Below, piece after piece: positions 1 to 5,147 of a stretch of DNA of 5,147 bases. The translations under genes were made by a program, and so were the position numbers. Below the pieces are notes generated by a model. The model had not been told where the DNA came from. It ran no database searches and was given only the letters and a program-made list of their open reading frames with translations. Numbering within the stretch: position 1 is the first letter of the stretch; every line of letters begins with the position of its first letter. Source of the stretch: Clostridia bacterium (GTDB lineage: Bacteria; Bacillota_A; Clostridia; Oscillospirales; Acutalibacteraceae); contig JAFPCJ010000119.1 in NCBI GenBank assembly GCA_017423885.1, positions 1-5,147 of the forward strand. The letters run 5' to 3'.

Positions 1-7
1 ATGAGTT

Positions 8-187
8 ATGCAAAATACAACCATGAATTTTGTCAAGGGTCTCGGTGCCGGAATGTTAGCAGGCGCCGCCGCTCTTGCTGTGGGCAAAGCAATGATGAAG
101 GATCACAAAAATGTTTCCAAGGGATCTACCAAGGTTGTAAAAGCCATGGGCGATCTTGTAGACGGAGTTCAAACCATTTTCCATTGA
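8..187 (+). CDS. Small Gly/Ala-rich YtxH-like protein, 59 aa, function unknown
   Basis: A 59-residue frame starts at the ATG at base 8 and ends at TGA 185-187. An in-frame TGA at bases 2-4 shows the gene cannot extend further left. A later in-frame ATG at base 23 (reading MNFVKG) has no Shine-Dalgarno before it, so I prefer base 8, whose RBS would lie outside the window. Residues about 8-30 are rich in Gly and Ala (GLGAGMLAGAAALAVGKAMM), a glycine-zipper-like hydrophobic stretch that could be a single membrane segment. The tail is basic and polar with a short amphipathic end (KVVKAMGDLVDGVQ). From memory this resembles small YtxH-like proteins common in Clostridia, which have no established function. 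A strong hairpin terminator follows 26 bases after the stop, which supports a real transcribed gene. It converges with the tyrosine kinase gene. The overlapping frame starting at base 1 runs through the terminator and is Cys/Arg/Ser-rich, so it is not the gene. Confidence 0.8.
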   Translation: MQNTTMNFVKGLGAGMLAGAAALAVGKAMMKDHKNVSKGSTKVVKAMGDLVDGVQTIFH

Positions 188-207
188 TCCAAGCTCAATA
201 TGCTTTC

Positions 208-241
208 AAAAAAGCCGTCGCTTCGTGCGACGGCTTTTTTT
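208..241. terminator. Bidirectional intrinsic terminator
   Basis: A perfect 8-bp GC-rich stem pairs GCCGTCGC (214-221) with GCGACGGC (227-234) around a 5-base loop, TTCGT. Six A residues (208-213) flank it on the left and seven T residues (235-241) on the right, so an RNA from either strand ends in a U-run. On the plus strand it ends the small-protein gene (stop at 187). On the minus strand it ends the kinase gene, whose stop is at 246-248, 11 bases before the hairpin. The placement between convergent genes fits a shared terminator. Confidence 0.93.
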
Positions 242-245
242 ATTC

Positions 246-1019
246 TTAATAATGATATTCGTTGCTTGACTTATAATATCTCTTTTGATAAAGTTTTCCC
301 TTTTCGGTCTGATTGATAACAGCACCAAGTAATCGGCAACCGCTCTTTACAAGCTGTTCCTTCACTTCAATTGCATTCTTCCGCGATACCTTATCGCCGC
401 CGACTATCATGATCGCGCCGTCACAGAAGGATGCAATGACCGCGGCATCGATAACAAGACCGAGCGGCGGAGAATCTATAATAATATAATCATAGATATT
501 CTTGAACTCCTCAAGCATCTCAGAAAATGCACCGTTACCTATAAGCTCGACCGGATTAGGCGGAAAATGCCCTGCAAACATCACATCAAAGTTTGCCTCT
601 TGGGTATGGAATATAACATCCTGTGCCTGAACCATACCCGAGAGCACCTCGGAAAGCCCAATTACCTCGCTTGCGCGTATGCTCTTGCGAAGCATGACCG
701 ATTTACGCATATCGGCATCGATAAGCAAGGTCTTTTTACCGTATTCCGCCATGCTTTTTACAAGCTCGGTAGAAACGGTGCTCTTGCCCTCGTTTTCATT
801 GCAGCTTGTAAGCACAATGGTCTTAACGCCGTTTCCGCAGAAAAATATATTTGTACGTAAGGTCTTATATGCCTCATTTGTGATATAATCGTTTGCCGAA
901 AGGGTATTGAAATTGACCTTTTTAAAAGGACGGATATTATCCTTTGGCGACTCGCTTGATTTTATATCATCAAAATCAAGATTACTGAAATGATTCAGTT
1001 GTTTTGTTTCATTAGCCAT
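246..1019 (-). CDS. CpsD/CapB-family tyrosine-protein kinase (BY-kinase)
   Basis: A 257-residue cytoplasmic P-loop ATPase that is expected to autophosphorylate on a C-terminal tyrosine cluster and, with its membrane partner encoded just upstream, to control synthesis or export of a surface polysaccharide. Motifs in order: an ExxRxxR-like oligomerisation motif, EAYKTLRTN (E49, K52, R55, with Lys in the middle place); Walker A, TSCNENEGKST (71-81); Walker A', LLIDADMRK (98-106); Walker B, IIIDSPP (179-185); and a tyrosine-rich tail with Y244, Y248, Y249, Y255 and Y257. The Walker A lacks the Pro-Gly usual before xGKST, but GKST and both Asp motifs are intact, so I expect activity. The length is typical of a kinase separate from its activator, as in Firmicutes. 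The start ATG is preceded by GAGGA at 1028-1032. The gene lies 26 bases after its partner and is the last of the unit, before the terminator. No cognate phosphatase is visible in the window. Confidence 0.93.
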   Translation of the reverse strand: MANETKQLNHFSNLDFDDIKSSESPKDNIRPFKKVNFNTLSANDYITNEAYKTLRTNIFFCGNGVKTIVLTSCNENEGKSTVSTELVKSMAEYGKKTLLIDADMRKSVMLRKSIRASEVIGLSEVLSGMVQAQDVIFHTQEANFDVMFAGHFPPNPVELIGNGAFSEMLEEFKNIYDYIIIDSPPLGLVIDAAVIASFCDGAIMIVGGDKVSRKNAIEVKEQLVKSGCRLLGAVINQTEKGKLYQKRYYKSSNEYHY

Positions 1020-1045
1020 TTATGATTCCTCGTTTTACTAAAGCT

Positions 1046-1777
1046 TCATCGCGCGCTGTTTTTGCCGACGGTAGATGCGGCTTTTGCTCGCGGCTGTGAG
1101 AAGGGTATGGTTCCAAGCACGGATATACCGAGATACCTTTCAACATCCTGTACACCCTTTATTTTGTCATCTGTAAGCGCGAAAAATACAAGAATTATGC
1201 AGGACAACAAAACACCGATGACAAAACCGTAAGCCAAACCTGATTGAAATACCGAACGTGTAGGTCTTACCGGCAAGGTTGCCTCGCCCATTATATTTAC
1301 GCGGTTAACACCCATCATATCAACTATCTTTTCCTGCGACACAACACATATATTATCGGCTATCCGCTTTGAAAGCTTGGGGTCATTAGTAGTAACATTT
1401 ATCTCAAGCCAACGAGTATCCTCAACACCCTCGACCGAGACCATATTCCTCAAATCCCCATACGATATGTCAAGATCCAAATTGTCTATAACCTCTCCGA
1501 GCACAACGCGGTCAGATATCAAGACTGCATAGTCCTTTGCAAAATAGGTTGAAAAAGACAACTCGGCGGTATTAGTGCTTTGAGATTCAACGTTAAATAT
1601 ATAAAGCTTCGATGTGCTTTTATATTGCGGAGTGGTAAAAAGCTTGGTTCCTACAAGAGAAAATACTATAGAGACAATCAGCACGCCGACAATTAAATAC
1701 CAACGGCGCAAGAAGTGCTCCCACAGAACCTGCATACTCAGCAAGCCCTCATTGTCTTGCCCTTTTACTGTTTGCAT
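1046..1777 (-). CDS. Wzz/CpsC-type chain-length determinant and kinase activator
   Basis: A 243-residue membrane protein of the Wzz/PCP-2 type, known in Firmicutes as CpsC, CapA or the tyrosine kinase modulator. It is expected to span the membrane twice, to shape polysaccharide chain length or export, and to activate the partner kinase through its cytoplasmic tail. Visible features: a short cytoplasmic N-terminus; TM1 at about 27-47; an extracytoplasmic domain at about 50-178 containing TSKLYIFN and a DPKLSKRIADNI segment; a proline motif before the second membrane segment (ATLPVRPTRS, P169 and P172); TM2 at about 180-201; and a C-terminal tail containing the family-typical DVERYLGISVLGTIP (211-225). 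The start ATG at 1777 has an AAGGAAG Shine-Dalgarno at 1784-1790, six bases away. It is the first gene of the two-gene unit and sits directly behind a recognisable promoter. The last 18 or so residues are basic and of low conservation. The exact polysaccharide cannot be told from this window. Confidence 0.92.
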   Translation of the reverse strand: MQTVKGQDNEGLLSMQVLWEHFLRRWYLIVGVLIVSIVFSLVGTKLFTTPQYKSTSKLYIFNVESQSTNTAELSFSTYFAKDYAVLISDRVVLGEVIDNLDLDISYGDLRNMVSVEGVEDTRWLEINVTTNDPKLSKRIADNICVVSQEKIVDMMGVNRVNIMGEATLPVRPTRSVFQSGLAYGFVIGVLLSCIILVFFALTDDKIKGVQDVERYLGISVLGTIPFSQPRAKAASTVGKNSAR

Positions 1778-1783
1778 TTTGAT

Positions 1784-1790
1784 CTTCCTT
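1784..1790 (-). promoter_or_regulatory. Ribosome binding site of the Wzz-like gene
   Basis: AAGGAAG on the minus strand, six bases before the ATG at 1777. It fits the anti-SD well and fixes the start of the first gene of the kinase unit. Confidence 0.75.
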
Positions 1791-1799
1791 TAATATTTT

Positions 1800-1833
1800 T
1801 TTATACGATACCACATTTTCAAGTCAAAGTCAA
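1800..1833 (-). promoter_or_regulatory. Probable sigma-A promoter of the Wzz-like/kinase unit
   Basis: On the minus strand a TTGACT -35 element (1828-1833) is followed after 17 bases by TATCGT (1805-1810), preceded by TGG, which makes an extended -10. A second arrangement overlaps it: the immediately repeated TTGACT (1822-1827), a 16-base spacer, and TATAAA (1800-1805). Either would start RNA roughly 15-22 bases before the Wzz-like ATG, leaving just enough leader for the RBS. No other good candidate lies in the 99-base gap, and the unit ends at the terminator at 208-241. The tandem hexamers make the exact start site uncertain. Confidence 0.75.
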
Positions 1834-1847
1834 GAAAACGGCGGCAG

Positions 1848-1868
1848 AAATGTAAGGTATAAATGTAA
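1848..1868. repeat. Direct repeat TTACATTT x2 upstream of the promoter (possible operator)
   Basis: Two identical 8-base copies (minus strand TTACATTT at 1861-1868 and 1848-1855) are separated by five bases, giving a 13-base period. They end 14 bases upstream of the first -35 hexamer, so their centre would lie near -60 relative to the inferred start site, a usual place for an activator. The sequence is A/T-rich, so chance is possible, and I recognise no regulator that binds it. Confidence 0.35.
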
Positions 1869-1876
1869 AAAATATG

Positions 1877-3061
1877 CTATTTTCCCAAAAAATCGTTATC
1901 AATCGTGACAACACAGCAAAACGACGGATCTACCTGTCTTGCCTTGTCGCTTATCTGCGCTTTCAGTTCTTCATGAGATATCGCAAGACCGCTCGGCACA
2001 ACAACATCGAAAATAAGATTTGTTCGGGTCTTGCCCTGCGGCGTCATTCTGAAATCATGCAGAGTAAGTCTGTCATCTATCTGCTTTATTGCCTGTGTCA
2101 TAGCTTCACGCGCACGCTGTACCGATTCATTATTAACATCAATAGGATCCATATGGATAACCAACTGAACACCCGTCTGCTCACACACCAGCTTTTCGCA
2201 AAGGTCTATCTGCTCATGACAGTATACCATATCTATATCCTGCGGCACCTCTACATGCACCGAAGCAAACTGTCTTCCCGGACCATAGTTATGAATTATA
2301 AGATCATGTATACCTATAAATTCCCCGAATGACATTATCGAGTGCTCTATGCTGCCAATAAGCTCGGGATCGGGCGGAGTACCGAGTATCTCATTTACCG
2401 TACCCTTTGCCGAGCTCACACCCGACCAAAGAATAAACAGGCTCACAACACAACCCATCACCGCATCAAGACTAAACGGCAAATTCACAAAGGTACTCAC
2501 AGCACAGGAAGCAAGTATAGCAAGAGAAGCCACGCAATCGTTTATACTGTCCTTGGCTGTAGCACTCAAAACCTCTGAAGATATTGCCTTGCCGAGAGAA
2601 CGGTTAAAAAAGAACATCCAAAGCTTAAGTATTACAGATACTGCAAGCACCGCCACAGACCACACGGTATATTTCGGTGCGGTTTCTCCTGAAGTAAGCG
2701 TTTTGACCGAGCTTATAAGCAGCTCGGAGCCTACGAGCATTATACAGACCGACACCAAAAAGGCAGAAAGATATTCTATTCTTCCATGTCCGTAGGGGTG
2801 GTCGCTGTCAGCAGGCTTGCCCGCCATCTTAAAGCCGATAAGCGCAATTACCGAGGAGCCCATATCCGAAAGATTGTTAAATCCGTCAGCCACTATAGAT
2901 ATACTTGCCGTAATAAAGCCTACTACAATCTTTATAAGACTCAAAAAGATATTGCAGACTATTCCAACAGTACCGCCAAGTTTTCCGTAGCTCTCGCGCA
3001 CTGCAGGATCCTTTACATCCTTACTGTTCTTAACAAAAAGCTTTATAAGAAGCTGTGTCAT
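1877..3061 (-). CDS. Cation diffusion facilitator (CDF) transporter with duplicated C-terminal domain
   Basis: A CDF-family metal/proton antiporter, 394 residues from the ATG at 3061. This start overlaps the ddl stop as TGATG and lies eight bases behind an AAGGAAGT ribosome site. A TTG one codon upstream is possible but worse placed. Six membrane segments fall at about 33-215, with the conserved HPYGHGRIEY after TM2. The membrane site, by alignment to E. coli YiiP, reads N62xxxD66 in TM2 and D171xxxD175 in TM5 instead of DxxxD/HxxxD. An Asn/Asp set without His is reported for manganese-type CDFs, so Mn(II) export is my inference. The first cytoplasmic domain (about 235-307) keeps the YiiP-like metal positions H252 (GIHDL), H269, H282, H303 and D305. 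A second, similar domain (about 333-393) follows, making the protein roughly 90 residues longer than a plain CDF of about 300. No clear terminator follows the TAG stop, so read-through towards the kinase unit is possible. Confidence 0.95.
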   Translation of the reverse strand: MTQLLIKLFVKNSKDVKDPAVRESYGKLGGTVGIVCNIFLSLIKIVVGFITASISIVADGFNNLSDMGSSVIALIGFKMAGKPADSDHPYGHGRIEYLSAFLVSVCIMLVGSELLISSVKTLTSGETAPKYTVWSVAVLAVSVILKLWMFFFNRSLGKAISSEVLSATAKDSINDCVASLAILASCAVSTFVNLPFSLDAVMGCVVSLFILWSGVSSAKGTVNEILGTPPDPELIGSIEHSIMSFGEFIGIHDLIIHNYGPGRQFASVHVEVPQDIDMVYCHEQIDLCEKLVCEQTGVQLVIHMDPIDVNNESVQRAREAMTQAIKQIDDRLTLHDFRMTPQGKTRTNLIFDVVVPSGLAISHEELKAQISDKARQVDPSFCCVVTIDNDFLGK

Positions 3062-4257
3062 CAAAGTTTACTTCCTTTTGCGCCCTTTGTACCGAACGAA
3101 ACACCCGAAAGAATGTTGGTATCGATAGTAAAGGTAAGATTTTCGCGTGTACGCTGACGGCGGAAGGCTATTTCAACGAGTCGGTCTATCATATCGGTAT
3201 ACGAAAGTCCCGAGGCTTCCCAAAGATAAAAAGCAAGTGAGCCGGGGATAGTGTTTATCTCATTGGCATAAACCTTATCGGTGGCCGTATCAAGCATAAA
3301 GTCTATTCTTACAACGCCCGAAGAACCGGTCGCACGGAAGATATCACAGGCAAGGTGCTTGATTTCGTCAGCCTTTTCTTCGCTGATATCGGCAGGAATT
3401 TTACGGCTAAGGGACGCCATTCCCTTTGAGCCGCCCGACTTCTTGGAGCCGCCGCTCATGTACTTATCCTCATAGGAAAGTATCTCATCATGCATAAAAG
3501 GCTCCTCGCAAACGCTGGCAACACACTCATCAGGGTCGCCGAGCACCGAACAGTTTATCTCGCGAAGATTTGTTATCGCACGCTCGGCAAGCACCTTTTC
3601 AGAGAAAGACACGGCAAGGGCTATAGCCTGCTCGAGCTCATCCTCGTTGTTGACCTTTGAAATACCTACGCTCGAGCCTAAATTGACCGGCTTAATGATA
3701 AGCGGAAAGCCTATTTCGTTTTTGATCTCGCCCAAAACGCGCTCCTTATCCTGCGCATATTCCCTTGCGCGGAAGCTGACACAGTCAAGCACAGGAAGTC
3801 CTTTGCTTGCGAGCACATTTTTGAATACAACCTTATCCATGCCTACCGCCGCCGAGAGAATGTCACAGCCGACATAGGGCAGATCGAGATATTCGAGCAG
3901 ACCCGCAACAGTACCATCCTCACAGTTTGTACCGTGAACTATCGGGAAAGCAACGTCTATTCTTATATCCTTTTTCTTTTTGAAAAAGGTGTTATCAAGG
4001 CTTCGCGCCACAACGTTTCCGCCCTCGCGCAGTAAGCAGATGCGAGAAGCGCTTTCAAAAAGCTTATCAAGCTCGGAATAAACTTCTATATCAAAAAGCA
4101 TATCACCTGTATACATCTCGCCCTTTTTGCTGACATATATGGGAATAACATCATATTTATTACGGTCGATCGAACGCATAGCCTGAACAGCCGAAATGAT
4201 TGACACCTCATGCTCTACCGAGCGGCAGCCGTAGATAACTGCAATGTTTGTTTTCAT
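3061..4257 (-). CDS. ddl: D-alanine--D-alanine ligase
   Basis: An ATP-grasp ligase joining two D-Ala molecules in the cytoplasm for peptidoglycan precursor synthesis. The N-terminal motif RSVEHEVSIISA puts E15 where E. coli DdlB has its catalytic Glu. VHGTNCEDG (107-115) matches the family HGxxGEDG region with Cys for the usual Gly. K189 and GSSVG (194-198, with S195 as the catalytic Ser) follow. The omega loop carries K265-Y266, the Lys-Tyr pair of true D-Ala-D-Ala ligases rather than the VanA type. RIDF (R317, D319) and NEIN (E333, N335) supply the substrate Arg and the metal ligands. At 398 residues it is longer than DdlB (306). The extra length includes a GGSK-rich stretch after the omega loop (268-278) and a 29-residue C-terminal tail rich in Gly/Lys. 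The loop after TIPG is about four residues shorter than in DdlB. The start ATG has a GAGGT site eight bases upstream that overlaps the murF stop. D-Ser as second substrate cannot be fully excluded. Confidence 0.95.
   Translation of the reverse strand: MKTNIAVIYGCRSVEHEVSIISAVQAMRSIDRNKYDVIPIYVSKKGEMYTGDMLFDIEVYSELDKLFESASRICLLREGGNVVARSLDNTFFKKKKDIRIDVAFPIVHGTNCEDGTVAGLLEYLDLPYVGCDILSAAVGMDKVVFKNVLASKGLPVLDCVSFRAREYAQDKERVLGEIKNEIGFPLIIKPVNLGSSVGISKVNNEDELEQAIALAVSFSEKVLAERAITNLREINCSVLGDPDECVASVCEEPFMHDEILSYEDKYMSGGSKKSGGSKGMASLSRKIPADISEEKADEIKHLACDIFRATGSSGVVRIDFMLDTATDKVYANEINTIPGSLAFYLWEASGLSYTDMIDRLVEIAFRRQRTRENLTFTIDTNILSGVSFGTKGAKGSKL
3070..3077 (-). promoter_or_regulatory. Ribosome binding site that decides the transporter start
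   Basis: AAGGAAGT (minus strand) lies inside the 3' end of ddl. It is eight bases from the ATG at 3061 and only five from the alternative TTG at 3064. The spacing favours the ATG, which overlaps the ddl TGA by one base, a classic arrangement for translational coupling. Confidence 0.75.
3424..3456 (-). repeat. In-gene short duplication encoding SGGSK twice in Ddl
   Basis: Codons for residues 268-272 and 274-278 of Ddl both encode SGGSK and are nearly identical at the base level (the common core is GGCGGCTC, then C or A, then AAG). The period is 18 bases. This suggests a small tandem duplication that kept the frame, placed just after the Lys-Tyr pair of the omega loop. Confidence 0.7.
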
Positions 4258-4265
4258 ATAGCTTT

Positions 4266-4270
4266 ACCTC
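4266..4270 (-). promoter_or_regulatory. Ribosome binding site of ddl, overlapping the murF stop
   Basis: GAGGT on the minus strand lies eight bases before the ddl ATG. Its first two bases (GA) are part of the murF TGA stop codon (4269-4271), so ribosomes finishing murF uncover or reuse the ddl site. This supports coupled translation of murF and ddl. Confidence 0.8.
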
Positions 4271-5147
4271 AATTCAAATAATTATCGGGAAGATCGTTTT
4301 CCAAAAGCACTACGCTGTTTCTGTCGGCAGTAGGAGCGTAAATACTCATCGCCTCTGCAAAACTCGATACAACATGTATACGAGCCTCGTCATAACCTTC
4401 GCTTAAAGCCCCCTCAACTAAAGGCTTGGAGCGGTTTTTGCCTACGAATATTATTTCGTCACAGTACTTCGCCGCCTCGGCTCCGAGAGCGCGGTTACAT
4501 TCATATTCTCGGCTTCCAAGCTCTATAAGTCCGGGTGTTATAATGACCTTTCTCATACCATCGAAGCTGCCCAATACCCTTACCGCCTCAAGACTTCCCT
4601 CGGGGTTAGCATTATAGGCATCGTCTATAAGTAAGGAACCGTTATTCCACGCTTTAAGCTCCAAGCGATGCTCTGTAGCCTTAAGCGCCGAAACTGCAAA
4701 CTGTATCTGTGCCGCTGTAACGCCAAGCTCGTGCGCTATAGCCGCCGCCGCAACAATATTATTAACATTATGCAGACCGAGAAGCTTTGTAGATACCTTT
4801 ATTTTTTCGCCCTTCAGACACAGTATAAATTCCGAGCCGTTACGCGAATACGAAATGTCCTCTGCGTAATACTCGGCATTTGCATCAAGTCCGAAAGTAG
4901 CACAGCCATGCGGTATCAGCGCTTCACGCTTTGCAATACCTGCGCTTGCTTTATTTACAAAACAAGCTCCGCCGTTTTTCAAAACCTCATCGCAAAGCTC
5001 AAACTTGGTAGCAAAAACATTATCCTCGCTTTTAAAGGTATCAAGATGCTGTGCACCGACAGAGGTTATTATACCGTACTGCGGATGCGCGATATCGCAT
5101 ATCTCCTTGATATCCCCTACCTTTTTGGCGCCCATTTCGCAGATAAA
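4269..5147 (-). CDS. murF: UDP-MurNAc-tripeptide--D-alanyl-D-alanine ligase, N-terminus outside window
   Basis: The C-terminal 292 residues of a Mur ligase. The reading frame is open to the window edge: codons before the internal Met at 5135 read FICE, giving FICEMGAKKVGDI, the family EMGxxxxGxI motif. The true start and the P-loop GKT domain therefore lie beyond base 5147, and about 150-160 residues are missing if the length is usual. Fragment numbering from F1: the middle-domain pattern ITSVGAQHLDTF (27-38, H34); K48 in ATKFEL, at the place of the carbamylated Lys; GLHNVNN (124-130); the MurF signature DDAYNANP (175-182) that separates it from MurC/D/E; PGLIELGSREYE (205-216); and the ending ENDLPDNY (283-290), which I associate with clostridial MurF. 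The enzyme adds D-Ala-D-Ala to UDP-MurNAc-tripeptide in the cytoplasm, using the product of the ddl gene that begins 11 bases after its stop. The Met at 5135 should not be taken as the start. Confidence 0.93.
   Translation of the reverse strand, partial: FICEMGAKKVGDIKEICDIAHPQYGIITSVGAQHLDTFKSEDNVFATKFELCDEVLKNGGACFVNKASAGIAKREALIPHGCATFGLDANAEYYAEDISYSRNGSEFILCLKGEKIKVSTKLLGLHNVNNIVAAAAIAHELGVTAAQIQFAVSALKATEHRLELKAWNNGSLLIDDAYNANPEGSLEAVRVLGSFDGMRKVIITPGLIELGSREYECNRALGAEAAKYCDEIIFVGKNRSKPLVEGALSEGYDEARIHVVSSFAEAMSIYAPTADRNSVVLLENDLPDNYLN

Noticed and set aside
1..249. 82-codon plus-strand frame beginning at base 1
   Set aside because: It overlaps the better 59-residue frame, has a Cys/Arg/Ser-rich composition typical of a shadow frame, and runs through the terminator hairpin.
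567..888. Plus-strand frames opposite the kinase gene
   Set aside because: They are antisense shadows of the Walker A/A' region with no recognisable motifs.
1867..1886. Possible terminator after the CDF gene (AAAATA / TATTTT stem with a T-run)
   Set aside because: The stem is six A-T pairs plus at best two G-U pairs and overlaps the stop codon. It is too weak to call an intrinsic terminator.
3062..3064. TTG start for the transporter, one codon before the ATG
   Set aside because: The AAGGAAGT site is only five bases from the TTG but eight from the ATG, and the ATG makes the usual TGATG overlap.
1874..3157. Several plus-strand frames opposite the CDF transporter (for example 1874-2332, 2349-2795, 2786-3157)
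   Set aside because: They are antisense to a gene with clear family motifs, show no domain features or good ribosome sites, and are explained by the codon pattern of the true strand.
3055..3877. Short plus-strand frames opposite ddl
   Set aside because: They lie wholly antisense to conserved ATP-grasp coding sequence, with no ribosome site or protein features.
3061..4257. Van-type D-Ala-D-Lac or D-Ala-D-Ser resistance ligase
   Set aside because: The Lys-Tyr pair of the omega loop is present, the gene sits in a murF-ddl operon, and no vanH, vanX, vanT or vanXY partner is visible. The ordinary housekeeping ligase is the simpler reading.
4426..4617. 63-codon plus-strand frame opposite murF
   Set aside because: It is antisense to conserved MurF motifs and has no support of its own.
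5133..5135. ATG at 5135 as the start of a short Mur ligase
   Set aside because: The frame stays open to the window edge, and the preceding codons complete the family motif FICEMGA, so the Met is internal and the gene is cut by the window.

Overview
The window looks like chromosomal DNA of a Clostridia-class Firmicute, probably from the Ruminococcaceae/Oscillospiraceae side. This rests on sequence style only: mid-40s per cent G+C by eye, strong AGGA/GAGGT ribosome binding sites, a clostridial type of MurF ending in ENDLPDNY, a long Ddl of a form I associate with gut Clostridia, and a small Gly/Ala-rich YtxH-like protein. No rRNA or other species marker is present. All genes except the first lie on the minus strand.

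Layout from left to right. (1) Bases 8-187, plus strand: a 59-residue Gly/Ala-rich small protein of unknown function. (2) Bases 208-241: a strong hairpin with a T-run on both strands, serving the two convergent units. (3) Bases 246-1777, minus strand: a compact two-gene unit encoding a Wzz/CpsC-type membrane protein and its partner BY-type tyrosine kinase (CpsD/CapB type). It has its own promoter at about 1800-1833, with a direct repeat just upstream of that promoter. (4) Bases 1877-5147, minus strand: murF (5' end outside the window), then ddl, then a cation diffusion facilitator. The genes are packed tightly: the SD of ddl overlaps the murF stop, and the ddl stop overlaps the transporter start as TGATG.

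How they work together. Ddl makes D-Ala-D-Ala, and MurF attaches it to the UDP-MurNAc-tripeptide, so the two steps are neighbours in one operon. The transporter is translationally coupled to ddl. Its membrane metal site is NxxxD/DxxxD rather than the zinc-type set, which suggests manganese or a similar metal. Its cytoplasmic domain appears to be duplicated. The Wzz-like/kinase pair is expected to control length or export of a surface polysaccharide, but no glycosyltransferase, flippase or polymerase genes are next to it here.

I found no mobile element, CRISPR array, tRNA or rRNA, and no convincing new defence or metabolic system. The points most worth a second look are the duplicated metal-binding domain of the transporter, its coupling to ddl, and the stand-alone, separately promoted kinase pair.
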